64,000 nt of DNA from Brachypodius melanocephalos (taxonomy: Eukaryota; Chordata; Aves; Passeriformes; Pycnonotidae): positions 47,675,657-47,739,656 of the forward strand of contig VZSR01001685.1 of NCBI GenBank assembly GCA_013398615.1. The letters are read 5' to 3'. The translations under genes were made by a program, and so were the position numbers. Of this stretch, positions 52,928-62,140 are shown one piece after another (the stretch's first letter is position 1; the number at the start of each line of letters is the position of its first letter). The notes beneath the pieces are model-generated. The model was given only the letters and a program-made list of their open reading frames with translations, was not told the origin of the DNA and searched no databases.

Positions 52928-53104
52928 CTCACAACCACAACTGTCTTACAACTATCCTGAAATTCAAATGAAAAGCCAACGAATGCATCATTTTCCCTAC
53001 ACCTTTCAATTATGCTTTGCCTGTGACTAGTTTCACTGCTTCCACAGTGAAGGTATTCTTTGTACATCAGGCTTTCACATGACAGAGAGGACAAAATGCC
53101 ATTT
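52928..53104 (-). CDS. Candidate 177-nt exon, unrecognised protein
   Basis: On the minus strand a strong acceptor (TAATTGCATTCTGCTTTTTAG) is followed by 177 nt that end at a consensus donor, GTGAG|GTAAGGGC. Exactly one frame stays open throughout, 58 codons, beginning NGILSSLSCESLMYKEYL and ending FQDSCKTVVVV. It starts and ends with split codons. The peptide is rich in Ser and Cys, as chance translations often are, and has no domain I recognise. It is the longest of the splice-bounded candidates. It joins in phase to the 48.4-kb microexon. Confidence 0.27.
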
Positions 53105-55367
53105 CTAAAAAGCAGAATGCAATTAAAACCACAAGGGATGGAGAACACAGGAGAAAGCGCTGCACCTAAAAATACTTTCAGCTTTACCTAGTCAATTCTA
53201 AAACTGCTCATTGTTTGTTGTTGGTTTCTGTTAAGTTCTGCTGTTTATATGACTGCAATACATGTATCCCCAGTAAGCACTGGAACTGCAAATGTGAAAC
53301 AGTGCCTATGTAAGAGCCTATTACTCTCAGCGAATTTTAGACAGTTGGAAACACTCTGCCAGCTGCAGCAGCCAACTTGTGGCACTCGAGAGAACATTCC
53401 TGAATCACACAGATGGAGGGGAAACTGAGGTCGTTTTATAACAGATCCTGAAATTAAAGGCAATCAAATAAGCCCCTGTCTTCGTAAACATGAAGAGAAA
53501 TGCAGATTTATCTACACTGGATAGAGGTGTTAAATTTTCCACCATCACAAGGAAGAAAATGCTGGTACTCCAAAGTAAAGTTTATATGGCTGTAGATTAA
53601 TAATAAAGGAAAACTTAAGCGGTGTGCAAGAGGACCATCCATTTACTTAAAAATGTTCTCGATAAACGCAAACAAATGGGAGTAGAAAAGACATCAAATG
53701 GTACACACAAGTGGCCAACATTAACAGCTGGAAAATGATTTGAAATAATTCTTACCCTGCCTAACTGCATGTATTATTAATTCTTAACCTGCATGTATTT
53801 CAGGTGCCACAGCTAGTAAGCAGTGCCAATGCTTCAGGGTCCCCAGTGCTTAACTCTTTCCAATCCAAGCAGAGCTGCCTTTATATCCCCCGTGCCCACA
53901 CTCTTATCACCTCTGAAGCCATGCTGACAGTCTAGAGGGATTCAGTTGGACCAAAATGACTACCAGGATGATTCTCTGCATCTTGGTTCTAAGCACAGGA
54001 GTTGGCACTGACATTCAAGACTTGTGTGGATTCAGCACATATATTCACATGAGCTGCATGCCTTGCCTATAGCACATTTGCTTGACAGCTGCTAATCCAT
54101 GAGATGCAATTTGACAACACTCAAAATATTTCAGCTTTGAAGATGTATTTTCAAACATTTTTACAATGAACGTGCCTCATAAAATTGATTTGTAATGTAC
54201 TTCAGAGTAGTTAACATCACCTTAATGAACACAAGTCATTCTTCTCAACTTAGGCCCATTTTCTCAACTAATGCCCATCTACAAAGATAGAAACTCTTGG
54301 TATAATTAAAGAGAACAAGCCTTTAGGTAGGATAGGCAAAGGTGACAACCTTGACTTACACTAGTGCCATCATTTCCTAAAACCCACCAACCAAATTAAC
54401 TACAACAGCCACACACAAAGCTGTTTAAAAAACAAATCCAACTCCTTGTATACAAGCTTTAATTTTGCCTGTTTCCACTACATCAAGATGTGCATTGGTT
54501 CCATCTATGCCCCCAGCTGGCAGGCAGGAACAAAAAAAAAAAAAAAGGGACTGCAGGCTGTTTGTGTGTCTGTATTCTCCAAGATACACAGCAAGAGGAA
54601 AAAAATCTGCATTTATGTTCACCATGCCAAAGTAGCTGCAGAAATCCAAAGTGGCCCCTACATATGCTTTTCCAAATGACAGAGAAAATTTGTTACTGTA
54701 TTGCTCAATAATTCATTAGTTTGCAATAGAAATATTCCCTGTCCTTCTGTCTCTTTATAGTATTAATTCCAAATGTTTAGTAAGCACTGTTAAAGGTCTA
54801 GTGACAGACAGGTGCCCCCATAAATGTCTTTAAGCTACTGCATTCAATTAATTTAACAATTAATTCTTTTGCAAATATATATAACTACTGATAGACACAA
54901 TTAAAAATTGATTCCTTTTTTCTCTTTATTAAGAGATTAAGACTAACACAAAACACAGATAAAGGGAGAGAATAGTTTTGTATGCAAGAAGAGAACTGGC
55001 TGACACCAGGTTTCCACAGCCAGTGCAGGGAAGGTTTCACAGGAAGAGGCAGAGACTTTCAGAAGACAAACTCTGCTATAATCTGTCCCCTCAGGTGGCC
55101 CCAGCTAAACTGCAAACAAGGAAGAAAATCTAGAGCACCTGATGACAAATGGAAGTTGTGTAACAGATGGGATCAAATTCATTCCTTACTTTCATATAAT
55201 TGTGGTACTTCTTGACTGGAATATTTTAAAGCAGATCCTGGGATCACTTCTTTCCACAGCCCCTGCTCTCAGACAGCTAATATATGCAATAACAAATCTG
55301 ACAGTCTGACTGGGATAAAAAGCTATCTTCTCTCCTACTCAAAGCTTCTGTTTCAACAATAGAATAC

Positions 55368-55474
55368 TCTGTACGCCAGGCAAGAAACAATCCAACTTCA
55401 TTTAACAGCAGTATCTTATTCATGTGGTTTAGGATTTTGCTGTTAAGCTTGCCACACAGAACCAAAGACACATT
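55368..55474 (-). CDS. Candidate exon, donor uncertain
   Basis: A strong acceptor (GGTGTGTTGTTTTGCAG) opens a frame that runs 65 codons to a stop at 55277, reading NVSLVLCGKLNSKILNHMNK, then ILLLNEVGLFLAWRTE, then YSIVETEALSRRED. It joins in phase 0 to the 56.2-kb candidate. The donor needed before the stop is the problem: GA|GTATTC (used for the coordinates here), A|GTAGGA or CA|GTCAGA are all suboptimal. If there is no donor, this would be a terminal exon. Confidence 0.2.
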
Positions 55475-56232
55475 CTGCAAAACAACACACCTTGCTGAAC
55501 AAAGATATTTGTCAGAGGGAACCTTTTAAATTCGAATCCAAGTTCCAACCTTGACAACAGTAATCTCAGGCTATTTACTGTCCAACACCCGAATCTGCCA
55601 CAACCTACAACAGAAAATGCTGATTAACTAAAAGCTGCATTTAAAGTCTGAGCAGCCAGAGCACAAAGAAAAAAGATTCTGTGTCAAAGAGCGGGGAGAG
55701 AATTTGAGCAAAAGAGACTTTGCAATTTTTACCACTAGAAACAGTAATAAGGAAGAACCCAGATTATCAGATCAATCTAGAAAATGTTCTACTGGTTTGA
55801 GGACTAACACACATGCTCATGTACACTTGTATTTCCATACTATGTTACCAGAAACTCAGAATGATAGATTTTAAATGTTAGTAAGACTCCACTATCACAG
55901 CAGTATGACAGCTGTCACACTGTTGCTGACATTTGGATCCAGTATGCTGATGCTGTGGAACAGATAAAGGAAAAAAAACTTCAAAAACCTTCATAACACA
56001 CAGTCTCTTAATTTCTTTAGGGTGTCAAATGTTTTTGTGAAGAAACTTCTTGTATTTTTTTACCAAGTCAGATATGACACCAGATTAAAAAGTAACAAAA
56101 AATTAAGTTGTAGGCATCCTTATTCTCAAATTACACGGAAGAAAATTATAATGCAATCAAAATTTGATTTTATCAGCTATATAATGAATAGGTTAGAAGC
56201 AACACTCTCCTGTTACAGACTCCAAAATTCAC

Positions 56233-56369
56233 CTTAACCCCACCTGGAAATATAGCCCCAGCATCACAGCGCTGCACACAAACCTGCAGGATACACTCCA
56301 ACCATGACAAATTTGCAACGATCCCCGTATCCCGCTTAACCAGCTGCATGTTCAGCACACTCCGAAAGA
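56233..56369 (-). CDS. Candidate exon 2 carrying a start codon
   Basis: This lies on the shore of the CpG island, 470 bp downstream of the proposed non-coding exon 1. The acceptor is modest (GAAGGGACATCTGCAG) and the donor is acceptable (GTTAAG|GTGAAT). An ATG at 56349-56347 opens a frame of 39 codons (MQLVKRDTGIVANLSWLECI ... IFPGGVK) ending in phase 0. If exon 1 is non-coding, as its lack of ATG suggests, this would be the first coding exon. Several CpGs here come from the island rather than from coding constraint, and I do not recognise the peptide. Confidence 0.25.
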
Positions 56370-56865
56370 CTGCAGATGTCCCTTCAGGAGCTCTCCCCCT
56401 CCCGCCGCTCCCGTTATCCATTAACACTGTCACTCCATCCCGCATCCCGCGGCACTACCTGCATCCCGGGGAGCCGCCTGCACTGGCACCGGGTCAAAGC
56501 AGTCCCTGTGCCCGCGACAGGGGGAAGGAGCCGCGGGGGAAGCCCAGGGCAGGGCGGCCGGTCCCTGGTGACCCGCGTGGTTCTCCCGGCGAGGGAGCAG
56601 CGGCCGCCGATTCCCCCGCGCCCCGGGGCCCCTCCTCGGCGTGCGGGGGGAAGCGGCGGCGGGACAGGAGAAGTTGCGAAGCGCTGGGGGAGCGGGGAGA
56701 GCAACAGCTGGAGCCGGGCGGGGAACGGGGGCCCCGCAGGAACGGGGCGGGGGTCGCGCCGCCGGCGCCGAGGAAACGCGGGGGATGCAGCGGCGAGCGC
56801 CCCGCCCGGCCCCTCCCGCCCTCCGCACCGCTGGCACTCACCGAGCCGCCCCGTGCGCGGCGATG

Positions 56866-56917
56866 CGGGACCGGGATCCGGAGCGAGACCGGGATCGGGA
56901 CCGCGATCGGGAGCGGA
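56866..56917. repeat. GGGATC/GGGACC hexamer repeat in the CpG island
   Basis: Imperfect 6-bp units GGGACC, GGGATC, GGAGCG, AGACCG and CGATCG run for about 50 bp. On the plus strand they would translate as alternating Arg-Asp/Glu, which is a composition effect and not evidence of a protein. The repeat lies in the predicted exon 1. Confidence 0.7.
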
Positions 56918-57014
56918 GCCGCCGCCTCCCCCGCTCGGCCGGAGCAGCGACGGAGCGGCGCGCGCCGGTGGCGGGAGCGCGCCGGGAGCGCGCGCAGGCG
57001 GTGGGAGCGCGCGC

Positions 57015-57036
57015 GGGGAGGGGGGGGCGGGGGGGG
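57015..57036 (+). other. G-quadruplex-capable G run
   Basis: Runs of 4, 8 and 8 G residues are separated by single A and C, enough for four G-tracts on the plus strand. This is C-rich on the minus strand, just upstream of or within the predicted exon 1. Confidence 0.75.
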
Positions 57037-57642
57037 AGCGGCCGCACAGCACCGCGGGCACCGGCCGTGCGGGCGGGCGTGCGCTGACCCGGATGTACCG
57101 GGGGGGGCGGCCAGCAGCAGGTGACTGCGCAAGCGCGCCCGGCCGCGAGCACACTGCGCATGCACCTGCTTCGACTCCGAGTGTCTCGGGCACGGGCGGG
57201 GGAGCGAAAGAGAGGCGGGCGGGCGAGGCGGCGAGTGGGGCAACTCCTTAAAGGGGCCGCTGTCTTCCCGCAGCCCCCCAGGAACAGGTCATTAACGTCA
57301 CTCAATCAACATTAGTGATCGCTTCTTGAGGCAGTTGGGTGATTCTGGTGCTTTTTAAAGGCCTGAGTGGGGGTTTAAAGTGTTTGCAGTTGCCAAAGCC
57401 AGGTTGGGAAGGGAGATGGGGTGCTCCTCTGGGAAAAGCGGGGCTGCTGGCTTAAAGCCGTTCAGAAATGTCTTCTCAGGTGGATCAAAGCAAAAATAAA
57501 TAAATAATAATTTTTTAAAAAAAAGGTGTCGAAAGTTCCATTGCTCAGCACTGCCAGAGCCCCGTACCATTGCGCTCAAGCTGATCCTGGAATGTGTTCC
57601 ACCTCCATCTCCCAAAAACGCAAAATACATGCAAAATGTGTT

Positions 57643-57680
57643 TAAAAATAATAAAAAAAAAATTTAAAAAAAAAAAAAAA
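57643..57680. repeat. A-rich low-complexity tract
   Basis: AATAATAAAA runs lie directly upstream of the CR1 copy; they could be the tail of an older retroinsertion. Confidence 0.8.
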
Positions 57681-57692
57681 CACATGGGGTTA

Positions 57693-58065
57693 TGGGGTTA
57701 TTTACCCTGGAGAAAAGGAGCCTTAAGGGGGCACCTTATGGCTTTCTATGACTCCCTGAAAGGAGGCTGTAGCCAGGTGGGGGTCCATCTCTTCTCGTAA
57801 GTGACAGGAGACAGAACAAGAGGAAATGGCCTCAAGTTCCACCAGGGAAGGTTTAGATGGGATATAAGGGAAAAAAATCCTCATAGAAAGGGTTGTCAAA
57901 TGTTGGAACAGGCTGCCCATAAAACTGGTGGAGTCACCACCACTGGAGGTTATAAGACGTGTAAATGTGGCACTTGGGGACGTGGTTTAGTGGTGACTTT
58001 ACTACAGGTTAATGGAAGGGCTCAATGATCTGAAAGGTCTTCTCCAGCATAAATGATTCTAAATT
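57693..58065 (+). mobile_element. CR1 LINE fragment, 3' UTR
   Basis: CR1 3' UTR landmarks occur in order: TTTACCCTGGAGAAAAGGAG, GTGACAGGAGACAGAACAAG, AGGAAATGGCCTCAAGTTCC, CAGGGAAGGTTTAGATGGGA, TTGGAACAGGCTGCCCA, then TCAATGATCTGAAAGGTC and a decayed ATGATTCTA tail. It is 5'-truncated and carries no coding part. It sits 380 bp from the CpG island edge. Confidence 0.95.
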
Positions 58066-58114
58066 ACTGTAAACACAAAAATATATTTTAAGAACATTCC
58101 ATGGACTTTATTAC

Positions 58115-58203
58115 GTGCTTTCTATGCAGGGCCAAGATTTGGACTAATCTTCCTTGTGGGTTTTTTCTAACTCGGCATATTCTGTGATTCTCTGATTTTA
58201 TGA
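58115..58203 (+). mobile_element. Second CR1 LINE 3' end, tandem to the first
   Basis: GCAGGGCCAAGATTTGGACT, CTTCCTTGTGGG, CTAACTCGGCATATTCTGTG and ATTCTCTGATTTTATG match the end of a different CR1 3' UTR subtype (GGGCCAGGAGTTGGACTCGA..CCTTGTGGGTCCCTTCCAAC..). It is severely 5'-truncated and lies 50 bp beyond the tail of the preceding copy in the same orientation. Confidence 0.85.
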
Positions 58204-61200
58204 AGGTTTCACCTTCCATATCACACCCTTGATTTTGGTATCCTCACACAGGGACAATCACAGTCTGAACTGCTTCTCCTGCTGTGGATAAATCTGCCAA
58301 AGAAGAAGGATTGCACAAATACCTTGTTTTGGGGCTTGCTGCTTTAATAAAATTCCACACAGACCTACTTCGAAAGAAAAAAATTTAAAGTTCTGCTGGT
58401 TTTGCTTTGCCTTGTTTTTCTCGACGTAACCTGGAATCTAGACAATGCTTTTCTAAATTTTGCCATGAAGTCTCACCTGGCCTTCACACTGAGCTGTTCT
58501 GACACCAAGGGAAGTTCACAGTGCATTCAGTGAGGCTGTGCTGGGAGCAGTTCAGAGACCAAGTAGACAGCCAGGCAGTAGTGTAAGGACACTGCTAGGA
58601 CAAAACCCTTGAAAACATTATCAGTACAGCTGTAATCAAAGGATATTTCTCAATCTGGAAGAGACAAACCAATCACCTCACAGTGCAACCACTTCTACTA
58701 GTTTCTCTTCAGAAGCCTGATAGCAACTTGTTAACTGCCAAATATTAGTGAATATCAGGTACCCCTAAGCTCACTGAGAAAGCCCAAAAATTGAAAATAG
58801 CTCAGAGATTTATTTTTATGTCAATGTATTTCTCTTTTTATTTTCATATCTATATGTTGACTTAATCTGATAAACTTAGTTTGTCTATAACTTGTTAGGA
58901 TTCTAGATACATGGATTGACTTTAATAACTTTAAATATTCTACCTAAAAGAGTATCCTGGGATATGAAGGAAGCCATTTGTGAATACAGTTCAGCTGCAA
59001 AACCTGTTTGGTGAACTCAAGGAAATCACCACACTTGAGTTTTGGTCCTTGGGTAGCAGTCAGGCAAGACTAGGGCTGGTGCACCACACGCCTGCCCACT
59101 ACCTTCACCCAAGCAGGGAAAGGGGAGTGCTCAGGTAAGCTCTGGAGGCTCTGAGAGGTTTCTACAGACTGAAGCAAACAGGGGAGATGCCCAAGAAAAT
59201 ATGAAAAAAGATTTTCACAGAAGCACCTTCAGCAGAATGACAGAAGTTCCAGTTCTGCCTGTGTGTAATTTGTGTAAGTGGCTGAACAAATGCTTGGCAT
59301 GGCTTTTCGCTTCTGCCACAGAAAGGATTTTTTTTGCAGCAGATACAAATTTTGAGTTGTGAATCGATGCACACTCCTTCCTGAGATGAAGCAGGTCACT
59401 ACCACATCCTCATCTTCTCTCAAATCCACAGAGCTTTAAAAGTCTGTGTGCCAGGCAGGAGGTGATCCAAGTCCCACTGAATTCAAGGGAAGTAGAATTG
59501 TGCTCTGAGTCTATGTTGGACTCGTTACCATTTGGGTTTAATAGAAACTGGGAGGTCTCACCTGTCATACCACAGAACTCTGTTCTGCTACACAGAACTA
59601 AAGAACTACACACCACCAGCCTCAGGGATGAGCAGTTTTTGTTACTCATAACCTTATAAAGCACTTGGGCCTTGGCAGGGTGGGGTTAGACAAAGAAAAT
59701 TTCCTACTGAAACCATAAGCAGGTTTATAATTATCATTATACTCTTTAGGGTTCTCCAAAATTTTAAGATACCTTTGATTTGGATCTCATAACTTTCAGA
59801 AGTACAAGAATGCCCAAACATTGAGCATCACTGATGCTTTAATAGCAGCTGCACACTAAGACATCCACATCCCACATAATAATTGAAGCATAAAAAATTA
59901 TTGAACACTGTGGAAAATGCTGCATGACTAAAAAACCCGGTAATTTTCTATTAGTTCTGCCTTCACTTTTAATTTCTTAATTGCTTCTTCTGAATACAAA
60001 ATTATTTTACCAGGATATCACTGCAATAAATATTAAAACTCTCCTCCAAAAAAAAAAACAACCCAAAACAACAACAATAAAACAGAATTAAAAATTATAT
60101 TTGTAAGTTAGTATCACATAATAAAAGAGTGGTAACAGAACCTAACTTCTCCTATGCTGCTAAATGCCTGAGAATTGTTTTGTTAGTAGGAGTGTTGGTG
60201 CCAGGTAGGTATATGTGACAGGAAAGAAAACAGACTGCAGCATTTTCATCAGGGAAAGGTTAATAAACTCCAAATGTACTTCTGGATGTATATATATTGC
60301 ATATATGTGTGTATACACCAGTGACAAAAGATGACTTTATTTTATATATGGATGGCCAGATGGATAAATAAAACCACAGAAGCAAAGCTGCCTTTAGGTG
60401 CCATGCACTGTTGAGATACTTAGGTTGCTTTTCAACCTAATGGTAGCCTAAGGGAGAGAGTCCAAAGGAAAAAAGAAATGACCAACACCCTGAGCCATGT
60501 GAACTCAGCGGGGACAGTAGAGAGCCCTGACCACTGACAGCAGCCCTGTTTGTTCTGGGGGGAGAACAGCAATAGCTCTTCCATTACATGGATGAAAATA
60601 GAAAGTAAACATCCTATGGCTAAAGATTACTCTTTTCAAGGAATGGTTAAAGAGATGAAATTTCATACGGACAATGTCAAGAATGGAAGAAAGGCAGCTT
60701 TGCAGGGCTCCCTTGTTACGCTGTTGTGGTTCATAGCACATTTCAGTTCAGATAAAAGTCAAGTTTTGCCCTCCCCTGCCCAGATTTCCCCACATTCTCA
60801 AGTGCCACGGTAGTAGACGAGGGAGTGCAGAGGCAGTCACATTTATACACACAGTTCTCTAGGGCTTTCATTTAGATAGTACAAATCCTCTGATGTGAAT
60901 GTTGCTCTTCAGAATATAAACAGTTGTAACAAAATATGAACGATCTACATAAATTTCCAGAAGCGCAGACAAAACAAGAAGCCAAGGTCAAATCACTGGA
61001 TGCTCATAAGGATCCCTGAAGTGCTTCCAGATACCGTCATGCCGAACAGTTACAGTGTTTTATACTTGCATGGAGACAGGCACTCACAATGCCTTTCCCC
61101 TCCCCCCACCAAAAAAAAGATCATTTCAATATTTAGGTGGCAAGTGGGAAAACTGAGATGCTTCTGGAGTTCAATCTTTTTATCCTGACAGACCTGGTGA

Positions 61201-61495
61201 AATCCTGTCATCTCCTCATGCTATGCCCCAGTCACTTCACGTGACTAATTGCATCAGTCATCTCCTCTTCTGCCATTACAAAGTCCAAGATTATTTCCAA
61301 GTTTGCTCATCTGGTAATGCAGTTGCTCCCTACAAACGATCAGCACGGCCCCTTTGTGTGGGGAACCTCAGCTAAAACCCACAGCATGCTCTCAATTAAT
61401 GAACACATCTTTAGGTCCAATAACAGAGGGGGGTTCAGTGCCATGTCTGTTGGACTGTGATCAAGAATAATGGAGATTTTACAAAGCAAAACTCC

Positions 61496-61512
61496 TTTTT
61501 TTTTTTTTTTTT
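61496..61512. repeat. Poly(T) tract
   Basis: 17 consecutive T residues. Confidence 0.85.
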
Positions 61513-62100
61513 ACATTTTGCTGCCTTAGCTCAAAAATACAGCTCACCTATATGACACAGGGAAGAAAAAAGGAGGAAAAAAGAGAAAATATCAGGTGTT
61601 AAGCCTGCATTAGAAGATTACAGACCAGTAAGCATAGAGGAAGGTGGAAAGAGGAACTGCAGCTATTTTAATCATGCTTTATCTCTACTGGAAAATAGAA
61701 AGATAAATTAGAGTAGTAGACCTGCTACAGAATAGAGCAGAACACAGTATTAGACTCTGAGACCTTTAAGCTGCTTATAAAAGTTTGTAAAATACAGAAT
61801 TTCTTCAGTGATCACTGCATGGACTCCTTTGCACTGACAAGTACTTTGAGAAGTTGCAGTGGTGAACCTGTGCTGGTAGCAGACTGGCAAGGGAAAAGGC
61901 CTGCTAAGCAACTGAGATAATCCAGCATTACCAAATTTAGGAGGTCATAGCTACAGATTGTGATTCTGAACTTATGGTACTCGAAGGAAAAGCCCCAGAT
62001 GCACCTGTTTGTCTGTGCTCAATGTAGCGAAAAAGCTGTGACCACCTCAGCAGGTTCTGGGCCATCACCTTTGCTCATATGAGAGGCACCTTTCTGCAGC

Positions 62101-62140
62101 AAACTCCTAAATGTCACTGTAAACTCCTAAATGTCACTGT
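62101..62140. repeat. Perfect 2 x 20-bp tandem duplication
   Basis: AAACTCCTAAATGTCACTGT is repeated exactly, head to tail, with no mismatch, which points to a recent duplication or an assembly or slippage event. Confidence 0.95.

Larger units (their letters stand above)
45682..56232. other. AT-rich non-coding stretch with isolated exon candidates
   Basis: I see no transposons beyond simple repeats: a T-rich run at 46692-46731, (CA)n at 48341-48352, and the AAAAC and GTTTT tracts at 51.25-51.47 kb. Minus-strand exon candidates at 46.5, 48.4, 53.0 and 55.4 kb are listed separately. The rest looks like intron. Confidence 0.5.
56842..57120 (-). other. Predicted non-coding first exon of a minus-strand gene
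   Basis: Read on the minus strand, GGGGCGGCTCG|GTGAGTGCC gives a near-perfect splice donor with its last exonic base at 56842, in the heart of the CpG island. Between 56842 and the NRF1 sites at 57126-57166 there is no ATG on this strand, so the exon is most simply 5' UTR. The right limit is a guess at the transcription start. The gene cannot be named from a UTR. The next exon may be the candidate at 56.2 kb or may lie much further left. Confidence 0.45.
56290..57310. promoter_or_regulatory. CpG island promoter
   Basis: About 1 kb of very GC-rich DNA with CpG at near-expected density stands alone in an AT-rich window, the signature of an unmethylated vertebrate promoter. It holds many GC boxes, two NRF1-like sites (TGCGCAAGCGCG at 57126-57137 and TGCGCATGCACC at 57155-57166), an ETS-like CCGGATGT near 57089 and a CRE-like TAACGTCA at 57293-57300. 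There is no TATA box near a plausible start, which fits a dispersed-start housekeeping promoter. The minus-strand splice donor inside it argues for leftward transcription. Islands of this kind are often bidirectional, but I see no equally good plus-strand first exon. Long frames in the island (up to 291 codons) result from the GC bias. Confidence 0.85.

Noticed and set aside
56348..57305. Overlapping frames of 135-291 codons on both strands of the CpG island, including an Arg-Asp-rich one
   Set aside because: GC-rich sequence has few stop codons; long frames occur on both strands at once and the peptides are Arg/Pro/Ala/Gly low complexity. No consistent start, splice or domain evidence.
59455..59500. 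Possible ancient amniote SINE-like text (CCCACTGAATTCAAGGGA)
   Set aside because: Too short and diverged to assign to a family by eye.
61192..61313. Plus-strand exon-like segment (acceptor TTTTTATCCTGACAG, donor CTG|GTAATG)
   Set aside because: Open in one frame but cannot be joined in phase to the 62.38-kb segment; no other partner seen.
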